Below, in pieces: positions 26,077-34,227 of a DNA stretch of 64,000 nucleotides (position 1 is the first letter of the stretch; each line of letters opens with the position of its first letter). Below the pieces are notes generated by a model. That model was not told where the DNA came from and searched no databases. It worked only from the letters and a program-made list of their open reading frames with translations. The stretch is from an uncultured Gemmataceae bacterium (GTDB lineage: Bacteria > Planctomycetota > Planctomycetia > Gemmatales > Gemmataceae). Made by a program: the position numbers and the translations under genes. The stretch lies in assembly GCA_937923405.1 (NCBI GenBank), contig CALDUY010000006.1, positions 62,001 through 126,000 of the forward strand. Direction: 5' to 3'.

Positions 26077-27307
26077 GCTGGGCCTCCACGTAGCCGTTGC
26101 GGAGTTGCTCGGGAATTGACTCGCTGGAGTCGAGGTACAACCACGGCTGCCCCGGTAGCCGCGTGGGCGAGGTGCCGCCGAACGCCGCCGCCCGCAAGAC
26201 TACGAAACGGCACGACTCTCGGAGGGGCAGCCCGGCTTCGGCGAGTCGCTCGTCGCTGGTAATGATCACTTGCACGCCGTCGCGAAACTCTCGACAGGCG
26301 GGCGAAGCGAGCGTCTGAGGCAGCGGTGTTTGCCGCTCATCTAACAGGGCTAGGCCGTCCAACAGTCGAGTAGTCTGCGCAATGCCGGACGCCGGCGGAT
26401 ACACGTCGTCGTTCCAAACGGCACCGACCTGCGCGCCCTCGGCGAGCCATCCCTCGGCGAAGCTGGCCGCCACGCCAACCGCCCATTCACGCAGTTCGCC
26501 GGTCAAGCTGGTATCCAGCACGAGTTGAACCAGCGGCCGAGCGGTGCTCTGCAGCTCGCAGACGATGAGACGATCGTGCCGGGCCGACTGGCCCCAGTGG
26601 ATGCGACGCGGCGAGTCACCGCGACGATAGGGTCGCACGCCCAATACGTCGCCGCTGCTGCCGACCTTGTTTCGAGCGACGTTGCCTTCGCTGCGAGCCT
26701 CGCCGCTGGAGACCGGAACGGGGCCGACGGCGTAGGTTCTCGGCCAGACCAGCAACGACGACTCGACTGCCACAGGGCGGCTACATTCCCACAAGCCGAA
26801 GGGGAAGCCGCAACCCAGGCGGCAAACACCGCGAGGATACAAGCCGCGCCGTGTCGGTTCAAAGCTCCACTGACAACGAGCCGTGCGACGGCCTGGAATT
26901 GAGGCCAGCGACGCCAGCGGTTCGGACTGATCGAACCCCTCGCGGAGCGTCAGTCCCCAGGCATTCCAGGGATAATGGTTGCGCAGCTGAATCCGAACGC
27001 AGACCGACTCGCCTTGCCGGCAACGCCAGCGCGCGAATCCCAGACTCGCCGACAGCCCACGAAGGCTCAGCCACGGCCAAAGAATTCCCAGAGCGATCAC
27101 CGCCATCACCCCAACGAACAGCACCATGCCCTGAGCGTGTAGAAACAGCCCGCACAGCAACGCCGTCGCCGCTGCCAGTCCCAACACCCCCAACGGCTGG
27201 CACACCAACCGGCGCACCTTAGCACTGAAGACGGGGAAGCAGTCGTAGGTCACGAGAGCATGCAGGAACTGTCCCCACGTCCGCTGCTTGCTGGAAAGCC
27301 AGGCCAT
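26066..27307 (-). CDS. DUF58 domain-containing protein
   Basis: A 413-residue membrane-anchored DUF58 protein (VWA-like). Two hydrophobic segments lie at about residues 38-85 (LGVLGLAAATALLCGLFLHAQ and VLFVGVMAVIALGILWPWLS). The family motif RPYRRGDSPRRIHWGQSARHDRLIVCE is present near residue 225, and VQLVLDTSL corresponds to the MIDAS-like start of the VWA fold. GAGGAGG precedes the ATG at 27307 by five bases. It is the first gene of the DUF58-transglutaminase-MoxR-permease operon. DUF58 proteins work with MoxR ATPases in envelope protein maturation; the target is unknown here. Confidence 0.9.
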   Translation of the reverse strand: MAWLSSKQRTWGQFLHALVTYDCFPVFSAKVRRLVCQPLGVLGLAAATALLCGLFLHAQGMVLFVGVMAVIALGILWPWLSLRGLSASLGFARWRCRQGESVCVRIQLRNHYPWNAWGLTLREGFDQSEPLASLASIPGRRTARCQWSFEPTRRGLYPRGVCRLGCGFPFGLWECSRPVAVESSLLVWPRTYAVGPVPVSSGEARSEGNVARNKVGSSGDVLGVRPYRRGDSPRRIHWGQSARHDRLIVCELQSTARPLVQLVLDTSLTGELREWAVGVAASFAEGWLAEGAQVGAVWNDDVYPPASGIAQTTRLLDGLALLDERQTPLPQTLASPACREFRDGVQVIITSDERLAEAGLPLRESCRFVVLRAAAFGGTSPTRLPGQPWLYLDSSESIPEQLRNGYVEAQHGS

Positions 27308-27341
27308 GTAGCCTCCTCAGACTCCGTATAATTATGTATAA

Positions 27342-27369
27342 ATAGTACATTGTTATACGATCCTGACAA
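27342..27369 (-). promoter_or_regulatory. candidate promoter of the DUF58-moxR operon
   Basis: On the minus strand TTGTCA (27364-27369) and TACTAT (27342-27347) are spaced by 16 bases within an unusually AT-rich stretch, about 28 bases upstream of the DUF58 start codon. TTGTCA matches five of six -35 consensus bases; TACTAT matches four of six -10 bases. Confidence 0.4.
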
Positions 27370-27576
27370 GGGGCTGGTTCGTCGAAGTGGGGTGTAAGAG
27401 TTACAAGCAATGCGTAATTGATGCAACGACAGGATGTTGTGAAAGCTGCTCTTCACAGGGAGGAACCAGTCTGGTACATACCGCCCCGCTTTCGACCGAT
27501 CCTCCGGTCGGACTGGCAGGAACCCTCCTCCCCTTCTCGCGCCGGGTCAGGATGACCTGGAACGGAGGACGAGCTT

Positions 27577-28254
27577 ATGCGCATGGATGCGCGCGACCGA
27601 GCGGCAGTGGCGACCATTGCGATTGCCTTGATCTGGGTGATTCTCCCTCCGCGGTTGGAAGCCGGCTGAGGCCCAGCCGGGTGCGCCCCACCCGGCGGAA
27701 TGGTCGGCGGTCCGCCGATCTTCATGCCTCAACCGATGGCTCCTGGAATGCACCCGGGCATGGTCCCACAAGAAATGCCTCAGCAGGGGTTGCCGTGCGA
27801 CATGCCTCAGGCAGGTCGACCGTTAGCGCGGCAATCGCCCAGCCCAGGCGTGACGCCTGTGGTGCCAGGCGGTTACCAGATTCCGCGACTGCGTCCGCCG
27901 TCCAAGCCAGCGACGCCGACCGGCACCGCTCAAGCGGCTGCGGAGACACAACCGCCGCGCGTGGTTCGTGGCGTGGCTCAACGTGGCGAAGTGGCCATTC
28001 CCACTCCTGAGGAACTCGGCATCGCTCCTGCCCAGTCATCGAGACCGGCCCCGGTTTCGCTCGACTGGAGCTTGGTTCGCCGCCAACTCAATGACTGTGG
28101 GGTAACTCGCTTCCAACTCGATCAGCAGAGCAATCGCATTCGCTTCACCTGCTGGGTGGGGCAGCGACAAGTGGTCGGCGACGGCTCCAACGAGGCCGAG
28201 GCCGTGCAACACTGCTTGGAGCAGATTCAACGCTCGGTAGCCGGTCGTCGTTGA
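27577..28254 (+). pseudogene. secreted Pro/Met/Gln-rich protein interrupted by in-frame TGA
   Basis: An ATG at 27577 with GGAGG eight bases upstream encodes a signal peptide (ATIAIALIWVILPPRLEAG); the frame then meets TGA at 27667-27669, codon 31, and continues open to 28254. The region after the stop begins GPAGCAPPGGMVGG and becomes Pro/Met/Gln-rich (MPQPMAPGMHPGMVPQEMP), then ends in a compact domain (SLVRRQLNDCG, FQLDQQSNRIRF, NEAEAVQHCLEQIQ) with an alpha-beta-beta-beta-alpha pattern. If translation began at the internal ATG 27700 the product would be 184 residues without a signal peptide and with only a weak binding site. The simplest reading is one 225-codon gene broken by a nonsense change such as TGG to TGA. 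Function unknown. Confidence 0.6.
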
Positions 28255-28276
28255 GCTTAGTGAAACCCACAATCGG

Positions 28277-28315
28277 CTCGTCGGAGTATCCTCGGACGAG
28301 CTGGTTTCCTTTTTT
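28277..28315 (+). terminator. candidate rho-independent terminator
   Basis: CTCGTC (28277-28282) pairs with GACGAG (28295-28300), with an inner GGA/TCC pairing, followed after nine bases by a run of six T. It lies 22 bases after the stop of the Pro/Met-rich gene. Confidence 0.45.
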
Positions 28316-28389
28316 CGGCTTGCTGCGGAGCAGGGAAGCACCTAGGCTCACCCAACACGCAGTTTTTCTTTCACAGAGGTGCATTCAAC

Positions 28390-29700
28390 ATGATGATGCG
28401 TTGCATGGTGGGGCTGCTGACGTTAACCCTGGTGACGACGACCGCCCGAGCCGGTCTCGAAGAGTACGTCAAGAAGGCCGATTCGTCGTTCGAGTGGAAG
28501 CTCAAGGGACAACGACTGGTCAACGGAGCCAAGATTTACGAGATCGACCTGACTTCGCAAACCTGGCAGACCATTCCCTGGAAGCATGACTTGGTGGTCA
28601 TCGTTCCGCCAGACGTGAAACCGACCTCGACCATGTTCCTGTTCAATACCGGTGGAAAGTCGAGTTTGACGAGCTTGTTACTTGCTAATGACCTGGCCAC
28701 GAAGATGAAGGCTCCGGTAGCGTTCCTCTTCGGCATTCCCGCACAGCCGTTGTTCGATGGGTTGCGTGAGGACGCCCTCATCGCCGAGACGTTCGTTCGT
28801 TATCTGAAGACCGGCGACGCCGAATGGCCGCTTTTGTTCCCGATGGTCAAGAGTCTGGTCAAGGCGATGGATGCTCTTCAGGCCTTTTCTCAGCAGGAGT
28901 TCAAGACGGAGTTGAAGGATTTCGTCGTCGCGGGAGCGTCGAAGCGAGGCTGGACCACCTGGTTGACCGCCGCCGTCGAGCCACGTGTCAAAGCGATCGC
29001 GCCGATGGTGATCGACACGCTGAACATGCAGAAGCAGTTGCCCTACCAGCTGGAATCCTACGGAGCCTACAGCGAGCAAATCCGTGACTACACCCGACGC
29101 AAGCTGGCACCGCCGCCCAAGACTCCCGAGGCACAAAAGCTCTGGGCGATGGTCGATCCGTGGGTCTACCGCGACAAGATCAAGATACCGAAACTGATTC
29201 TCAATGGCACCAATGATCCTTACTGGACGCAAGATGCTCTGAATCTGTACTGGGACGATCTAAATGGCGAAAAGTGGATCTGCTATGTTCCCAATGCAGG
29301 ACACAACCTCCAGGAGAAGGGGGCCACAGGGCTAGCCGCCCTCACTCGGGTCGGCGGTACTCTGCCGGCCTTCACCCGAGCCTACATCCACAATAAGCCT
29401 TTGCCCAAGCTGACCTGGAAGCACGGCGAGAGCGGAGACAAGTTTACGGTGAAAGTGACCAGCGACATCGAACCGACAAAAGCTCGCCTGTGGGTCGCCG
29501 ACGCTCCGACACGCGACTTCCGCAACTCGACCTGGAAGGAATCTCCTGCTCAGCTGAACAAAGGCGAAATCCTCGCTCAGACTGAGGCTCCAGCGAGCGG
29601 CTGTCGCGTCTTCTTTGTCGAGTGCGAGTACAACCTCGACGGACTGACCTGCTACTTCTCGACTCAGGTACGCATCGTCGGCACTCCTGAGAAGAAGTAA
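28390..29700 (+). CDS. PhoPQ-activated pathogenicity-related (PqaA-like) protein
   Basis: A 436-residue exported protein of the PhoPQ_related (PqaA) family, which has an alpha/beta hydrolase-like fold. The signal peptide is MMMRCMVGLLTLTLVTTTARA. Family segments include LEEYVKKADSSFEWKL, the Trp-rich WQTIPWKHDLVVIVP, VVAGASKRGWTTWLTAAVEPRV (nucleophile-elbow-like), PYQLESYGAYSEQIRDYT and LILNGTNDPYW. GAGGTG nine bases upstream supports the start. The enterobacterial PqaA is induced by PhoPQ and linked to antimicrobial peptide resistance; members are abundant in planctomycetes, where the function is unknown. Regulation by PhoPQ here should not be assumed. Confidence 0.9.
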   Translation: MMMRCMVGLLTLTLVTTTARAGLEEYVKKADSSFEWKLKGQRLVNGAKIYEIDLTSQTWQTIPWKHDLVVIVPPDVKPTSTMFLFNTGGKSSLTSLLLANDLATKMKAPVAFLFGIPAQPLFDGLREDALIAETFVRYLKTGDAEWPLLFPMVKSLVKAMDALQAFSQQEFKTELKDFVVAGASKRGWTTWLTAAVEPRVKAIAPMVIDTLNMQKQLPYQLESYGAYSEQIRDYTRRKLAPPPKTPEAQKLWAMVDPWVYRDKIKIPKLILNGTNDPYWTQDALNLYWDDLNGEKWICYVPNAGHNLQEKGATGLAALTRVGGTLPAFTRAYIHNKPLPKLTWKHGESGDKFTVKVTSDIEPTKARLWVADAPTRDFRNSTWKESPAQLNKGEILAQTEAPASGCRVFFVECEYNLDGLTCYFSTQVRIVGTPEKK

Positions 29701-30105
29701 TTTCACCACGAGTTAGTGGTTACAAGATAGTTAGGTGAAGCGGATCGCAAGCAGATAGCCGCAGGCTTAACCGGTAGCCGCAGGCTTCAGCCTGCGAGCG
29801 AATCCGCTTTGGCCAGCAAGGCGCGATTGACTGCGAGAGCCGGCAGACGGAATAATTGGGCGGTTCGCTGTTGCCGGGACTGAAGCTGCCGGTGCGACGA
29901 CTGTTCGAGCGGCTGCCGACTCCGACTCCTCCGCCAACTCGCCGCCGTCGCAAGAAGTCTTGAACGATCTGCCCCATCAACCAACCTGAAAAAACCTGAA
30001 CGATTGGCACTTCCAGTGAACTTGGCTCCTCGGACTTGACGAAATGATGAGCAAGGTGATAATCATAGTAACGCCTGAGAGGAATTGATTGGGAGAGTCA
30101 CTGCG
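29701..30105. other. intergenic region with REP-like element
   Basis: This 405-base gap holds the palindromic element at 29738-29809. Beyond it, 29866-29963 contains a short open stretch on the plus strand (after a TAA) ending LPTPTPPPTRRRRKKS and a TGA; it has no start site and could be the remnant of a gene end. The last 100 bases should contain the cysH promoter, but no clear boxes were found. Confidence 0.5.
29738..29809. repeat. REP-like palindromic element
   Basis: The core copy GGTAGCCGCAGGCTTCAGCC plus TGCG lies at 29773-29796 and a truncated direct copy (ATAGCCGCAGGCTTA) just before it at 29755-29769. Flanking AAGCGGAT (29738-29745) and ATCCGCTT (29802-29809) are inverted, so the whole block can fold as one hairpin. 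The core is shared with elements near 21143 and 62628. Confidence 0.7.
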
Positions 30106-30825
30106 ATGAGCCAACCGTGGACGGGGGAACGGATCGCCGAGGCATGCCGACAGCTGGAGAACGCTTCGCCCCAAGAGATTCTCCGCTGGGCGGTCGAGCA
30201 GTTTTATCCCAAGCTGACGATGGCGACGGCATTTGGGGCGGAGGGCTGCTGCATTCTGCACATGCTCGCCGAGATTCAACCCCGGGTTCGCGTCTTCAAC
30301 CTCGACACTGGGTATCAGTTTGCCGAGACTCTGGAGCTGCGGGAACGGATCTATCAGCGGTACGACATCGAGGTAGAACTGATTCGTCCGGAAATGACGG
30401 TGGAGGAGTACGAGGCGGAGCATGGCGGCCCGCTGTATCGCATTCGTCCGGATCAGTGCTGCCATGATCGGAAGATTCTGCCGCTGCGTCAGGCGGTGAA
30501 GGGCTATGAGGCGTGGATCAGCGCTATTCGGCGCGATCAAACGCAGCATCGGGCCAAGGCCAGCGTCGTGCAATGGGACGCGAAGTTCAATCTGGTGAAG
30601 ATCAATCCTCTGCTGAGCTGGACGCGCAACGATGTCTGGCGGTTTGTGTTGGATCACCACGTGCCGTACAATCCGCTGCACGATCAGGGCTATCCGAGCA
30701 TCGGCTGCTGGCCCTGCACCGCGCCGGCGGAGGGAGCCGACGAACGTTCCGGTCGCTGGGCGGGTTCCGGCAAGAAGGAGTGCGGCCTGCACGTCATCGA
30801 ATTCAAGGACGGCGGAGGCATCTAG
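30106..30825 (+). CDS. cysH: adenylyl-sulfate (APS/PAPS) reductase
   Basis: A 239-residue CysH-type reductase that reduces APS (or PAPS) to sulfite in assimilatory sulfate reduction. The PP-loop-like ATAFGAEGCCILHM, FNLDTGYQFAET and the C-terminal ECGLH active-site Cys (226) are present. Cys118-Cys119 and Cys201-x2-Cys204 form the four-Cys motif that ligates a [4Fe-4S] cluster, which is diagnostic of APS-using enzymes. The ATG at 30106 is chosen because GGGAGAG lies eight bases upstream; an in-frame TTG seven codons earlier is less likely. The following genes are an Rrf2 regulator and ATP sulfurylase, which supplies APS, so the cluster is a sulfate assimilation unit. Confidence 0.95.
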   Translation: MSQPWTGERIAEACRQLENASPQEILRWAVEQFYPKLTMATAFGAEGCCILHMLAEIQPRVRVFNLDTGYQFAETLELRERIYQRYDIEVELIRPEMTVEEYEAEHGGPLYRIRPDQCCHDRKILPLRQAVKGYEAWISAIRRDQTQHRAKASVVQWDAKFNLVKINPLLSWTRNDVWRFVLDHHVPYNPLHDQGYPSIGCWPCTAPAEGADERSGRWAGSGKKECGLHVIEFKDGGGI

Positions 30826-30850
30826 ACAGAAAGGAGGAGAGCGGATGAGG

Positions 30851-30887
30851 GACCGAACGGCGACCCTCGTTCTGTTCCGGTTCGGTC
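30851..30887 (+). promoter_or_regulatory. inverted repeat between cysH and rrf2, possible operator
   Basis: GACCGAAC (30851-30858) and GTTCGGTC (30880-30887) form an 8-bp perfect inverted repeat separated by 21 bases, 22 bases before the Rrf2 start codon. No T-run follows, so an operator or mRNA hairpin is more likely than a terminator. Confidence 0.4.
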
Positions 30888-30908
30888 AGACGTTCTCCGA
30901 CATGAAGC

Positions 30909-31343
30909 ATGCGAATCAGCGCGAAAGCGGAATATGCCTGTGCAGCGATGCTAGAGTTGGCCGCTAGCTATGGCGATCCCCAACCAACTCGGATCAAGGC
31001 CATTTCCGAAGCCCAAGGGATATCCGCGCGGTTTCTGGTGCAGATTCTGTTGCAACTGAAGACAGCTGGCCTCGTCGCCAGTGTTCGTGGAGCCTCGGGC
31101 GGCTACCAACTGGCCCGACCACCGGAGCAGATCTCGCTGGCCGCCATCATCAATGCCATCGATGATCGCACGCTGGCCCCGCGGTCGGCCCTGGCCAACG
31201 TGCAGCAAACTCCTGCCATCGAGGTACTGCTCAGCGTCTGGCGCGACGTACAGGCACGCGAACAACAAATGCTGGAAGAGCTGTCGTTAGCGGAACTCCT
31301 GCGACGAACGCAGGCCAACAATGCCCTGGTGTATCAGATTTAA
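30909..31343 (+). CDS. Rrf2 family transcriptional regulator (CymR-like)
   Basis: A 144-residue winged-helix repressor of the Rrf2 family. The N-terminus [18 protein letters not shown] and [43 protein letters not shown] give the helix-turn-helix and wing. Only one Cys (residue 11) is present, so the three cluster-binding cysteines of IscR/NsrR are absent, as in CymR, the sulfur-metabolism repressor of Firmicutes. It sits between cysH and sat, ten bases before sat, which makes control of sulfate assimilation by sulfur status the likely role. The binding site upstream of the ATG is poor, so translation may depend on cysH mRNA context. Confidence 0.9.
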   Translation: MRISAKAEYACAAMLELAASYGDPQPTRIKAISEAQGISARFLVQILLQLKTAGLVASVRGASGGYQLARPPEQISLAAIINAIDDRTLAPRSALANVQQTPAIEVLLSVWRDVQAREQQMLEELSLAELLRRTQANNALVYQI

Positions 31344-31353
31344 GGAGTCTGGA

Positions 31354-32613
31354 ATGTCGGAATTAATCGCGCCACATGGGGGGTTGACGCAACCCGTCGA
31401 TCGCATGGTGCCGGCCACGGAGCAGGCCGAGTTTCGCGCGTCGTTGCAAGCCTTGCCAACCGTCACGGTCAGCGAGGCCGATCTCTCGACGCTGTATCGA
31501 ATCGGTGATGGCGGCCTTAGTCCGCTGGTTGGTCCGATGGATCGCGCCACCTTCCATCGGGTTCTGGAAGAGGAGTATCTGGAACATCAGGGCAAGCGGT
31601 ACGCCTGGACGATTCCGCTGTCGTTCCCGGTCACGGCGGAGGAAGCCAAGATCCTCAAGACGGGTCAGACGGTGGCTTTGGCCACCAGCAGCGGTGAGCG
31701 TGTCGCCAGTCTGGAAGTCGCCGAGGTCTTCCCCTGGGACAAAGCCAAGTACGTCGAGTCGGTCTATGGTACGACACGCTGGGACCATCCCGGCGGGCAG
31801 ATGGTGCAGGCCGACCCGCGCGAGTTGCTCGTCGGCGGCACGGTTCGCGTCCTGCCGCAGCCCAAGAATCCGCACTACGGCCAGTTTGTGCTGTCACCGC
31901 GTGAGACACGCGCGCTGTTCGCCCAGAAGGGCTGGCAGCGCGTCGTCGCTTTCCAGACGCGCAATCCGCTGCATCGAGCCCACGAATACGCCCTGGTCGC
32001 CGGGCTGGAACGGCTCACCCGCGAGGGCTACTTCGCCGGAGCCGTCCTCAACCCGCTGATCGGCGAGACCAAGGGCGACGATGTCGATGCCGTCACCCGT
32101 ATGCGCACCTATCAAGCGCTGATCGAAAACAAGGCCCTGGGCGACGGCGACAAGGACGAAGAGCTGTGGAAGAAGGTCGGCTGCGACATTACTGATCGCA
32201 TTCTGCTGTTGGGGCTGGACATCAAGATGTTCTATGCGGGTCCCAAGGAAGCGATCATGCACGCGATTTATCGGCAGAACTTCGGCTTCACCGACATCAT
32301 CATCGGTCGTAAACACGCCGACGCTCCATATGCCGATGGTAAGGACATCTGGGACGGCCTGGCGGCGCAGCGGAAGTTCGACGAGTTGAAAGGGGAACTC
32401 CTCATCAAGCCGGTGAAGATCGGTTTCGCTGCCTTTTTCGAGGAACTGGGCCGCGTCGGCCTCGTCGACGAGTACGCCTCCAAAGGTTACAAGCAAGTAT
32501 CGATCAGCGGTCGGGAACTACGGGAAAAGTATCGAGCCGGTGAACTGCCCGATCCGCGCGTCGTCCGCCCTGAGACAGCGAAAATCCTCATCGAACGCTT
32601 CCGCGCTCAGTGA
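31354..32613 (+). CDS. sat: sulfate adenylyltransferase (ATP sulfurylase)
   Basis: A 419-residue single-chain ATP sulfurylase that makes APS from ATP and sulfate. Visible hallmarks are [13 protein letters not shown] (the QxRN and HxxH nucleotide-binding motifs), [44 protein letters not shown] and the C-terminal [28 protein letters not shown]. Start at 31354 has GGAG six bases upstream; the in-frame ATG at 31321 lies within the regulator gene. There is no APS kinase domain, consistent with the neighbouring APS-type CysH that needs no PAPS. Length matches the homomeric bacterial and archaeal Sat class. Confidence 0.96.
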   Translation: MSELIAPHGGLTQPVDRMVPATEQAEFRASLQALPTVTVSEADLSTLYRIGDGGLSPLVGPMDRATFHRVLEEEYLEHQGKRYAWTIPLSFPVTAEEAKILKTGQTVALATSSGERVASLEVAEVFPWDKAKYVESVYGTTRWDHPGGQMVQADPRELLVGGTVRVLPQPKNPHYGQFVLSPRETRALFAQKGWQRVVAFQTRNPLHRAHEYALVAGLERLTREGYFAGAVLNPLIGETKGDDVDAVTRMRTYQALIENKALGDGDKDEELWKKVGCDITDRILLLGLDIKMFYAGPKEAIMHAIYRQNFGFTDIIIGRKHADAPYADGKDIWDGLAAQRKFDELKGELLIKPVKIGFAAFFEELGRVGLVDEYASKGYKQVSISGRELREKYRAGELPDPRVVRPETAKILIERFRAQ

Positions 32614-32629
32614 GGCAAAAGAACGACAG

Positions 32630-32668
32630 AAGCCAGGCCTTCAGCTGTCTTGGCTGGAGGTCTGGCTT
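32630..32668. terminator. bidirectional terminator between sat and aldolase genes
   Basis: Arms 32630-32644 and 32654-32668 pair at 13 of 15 positions around a nine-base loop. The element lies in the 89-base gap between the convergent sat and aldolase stops, and T-rich sequence follows on both strands (TTCTTTTG on the minus side). Confidence 0.6.
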
Positions 32669-32702
32669 GCGTCGCTTGGATTGTTTGCCCGGTCACGTCG
32701 GC

Positions 32703-33821
32703 TCAGTAGACCTGATCCTTGGTCGGCTTGGGAGCGGCAGTGCTGCCACGGGGCCGGGCCGGACCGGTCGGGTCGCCGCTTTCGCTGTACTCGAAGTGCC
32801 AATTCTCCACCGCGCGCATCCGGTGCAGTTGCTCCAACGTCAGACCGTAACGGTAGAACCACGGCTTACCGTTCTTCTTCACCACCTCGTCCACTTGCTT
32901 GACGCGCTTGACGCATTCGCCCCGGGCAAATTCGTCGCGGCGATCCTGCGATCCCTGCTGGAAGTATTCTTTCCAAAAGGCCCGACCGCCGAGTACGCCT
33001 GAGGCTCCAGCGGCCATCGCCATCTGCACTTGCTTGAAGTAGTCGGGGAAGTCCACCCCAGCGGAGAGCAGGACCCACGGCTTCTGGCTGGCCGCGTTTA
33101 GCGCCTCTAGATTCTTGATCAGCTGCGATTCGCTTTCGTGGCCCATTGTTCCGGGGAACTCGGCCTTGTACACATCGCAGTAGCGGCTCAGATAGTGGGC
33201 GCTCTCGATCACGGTGCGGGCTTTGCGGTCGAGGTAGCTTTTGCTGGTCTTTTTCTCTTCGCCGAATGGGAAGGAAACCGGCTCCAACAAAAAGAGAATG
33301 TCGTGCTTGCGGCATTCCTCGTAGATGTACTGCACGAAGGCGAACTGATGTTCGGCGCTGTCCGGCTCTTCCGGCTCGAACTGAGCGAGCAGTTTGACAG
33401 CGTCGGCTCCGAGTCGTTTGATCTTGGCCACGCTCATGCCCGGCTCGACGGCTCCCAACGGTGCGCCGACGGCATTCTTGCCACCACCCGACTTCTCGAC
33501 GCGAACCAGTACGCCGGTCTCTTTGGGCAGGTGGAAGCTGGCTACAGTGTTCCACACCCCATAGTAGGCATCGACGAGAATCGCGCTACAGTGTGGGGCC
33601 AGGGCGTCGGTCAGCGAGATTTTGGCATCGACGATTTCTTCGTAAGAGGGATCGCGCTTTAGTGCGTCCTTCATCATGCTAATCATCGAGCTATTCTGAT
33701 CGGTCGCCACCATCGTGAGCGTGCCGTTGGCGTTGCAGATGCGTTGCAAGCCGCGTAGTTTGCCTGGAGACAGGCCCAGGCCAAGAAGGCGGCTGACGGA
33801 TACGGTTTGGCGATCGGACAT
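32703..33821 (-). CDS. class I aldolase, tagatose-1,6-bisphosphate aldolase-like (LacD family)
   Basis: A 372-residue TIM-barrel aldolase of the LacD/DeoC-FbaB group. MVATDQNSSMI near the N-terminus, VDAYYGVW, KLLAQFEPEE and CDVYKAEFPG are visible; the Lys in YKAEFP aligns with the Schiff-base Lys of LacD. LLSAGVDFPDYFKQVQMAMAAGASGVLGGRAFW corresponds to the C-terminal phosphate-binding loop. The start at 33821 (MSDRQTVSV) has GGAG about ten bases upstream; the frame extends upstream but without homology. A Pro-rich tail (PTGPARPRGSTAAPKPT) is an addition. The probable reaction is cleavage of a ketohexose bisphosphate to DHAP and glyceraldehyde-3-phosphate, but the exact sugar is uncertain. 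Confidence 0.85.
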   Translation of the reverse strand: MSDRQTVSVSRLLGLGLSPGKLRGLQRICNANGTLTMVATDQNSSMISMMKDALKRDPSYEEIVDAKISLTDALAPHCSAILVDAYYGVWNTVASFHLPKETGVLVRVEKSGGGKNAVGAPLGAVEPGMSVAKIKRLGADAVKLLAQFEPEEPDSAEHQFAFVQYIYEECRKHDILFLLEPVSFPFGEEKKTSKSYLDRKARTVIESAHYLSRYCDVYKAEFPGTMGHESESQLIKNLEALNAASQKPWVLLSAGVDFPDYFKQVQMAMAAGASGVLGGRAFWKEYFQQGSQDRRDEFARGECVKRVKQVDEVVKKNGKPWFYRYGLTLEQLHRMRAVENWHFEYSESGDPTGPARPRGSTAAPKPTKDQVY

Positions 33822-34227
33822 GGTACTAGGCTCCGTGGCGAACTCCGGTTTTTCCTTCGTCGAACACGCAGGATATTCTAGGAAGCGACGACAGCCGAAC
33901 AAGCAGTCGGCGGGAAATGTGTCATCTGCCCAGCCCTCAGTTGCCGATCATTGGGAGCGTTGGCGAGCCGAGCCTTCGCCAACTGTGCCCGCCTCCCCCG
34001 CAGGCGGGGCCAACTCGCTGGTGCCGCCCGCCGAGTTCGAGGTGTTCCGACAGAGCCATCGGCTCGGTGACTTCCGAATGACCCAGTCCAGCGTGATCGA
34101 GGGCGGCACCAGCTCTGAGGCCCGAGGGGTGTTCCACCTTCCACGAACAATTTTTGCTTCTCTTTCTCGCTCCATCGGTTAACTTGACGCTAACGTCTCC
34201 TGGTCTCTTTTTTTCGGGGCATGGCAC
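33822..34227. other. intergenic region with compound inverted repeats
   Basis: This 406-base gap between divergent genes contains the repeat block at 33959-34112. Open frames over it on the minus strand have no start signal and no recognisable domain. GACGctaaCGTC and a run of seven T precede the sugar dehydrogenase start. No RNA gene was recognised. Confidence 0.5.
33959..34112. repeat. cluster of nested inverted repeats
   Basis: Three palindromes lie in series: GTTGGCGA/TCGCCAAC (33959-33966 and 33976-33983), CCCGCCT/AGGCGGG (33988-33994 and 34002-34008), and an 11-bp perfect pair CTGGTGCCGCC/GGCGGCACCAG (34018-34028 and 34102-34112) enclosing 73 bases. Direct-repeat pieces GGTGTTCC flank the last pair. 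The layout resembles a degenerate non-autonomous mobile element. Confidence 0.55.

Noticed and set aside
29866-29963. Short plus-strand open stretch ending in a basic tail (RRRRKKS)
   Set aside because: No start codon with a binding site and preceded by a stop; at most a gene remnant, so not annotated as CDS.
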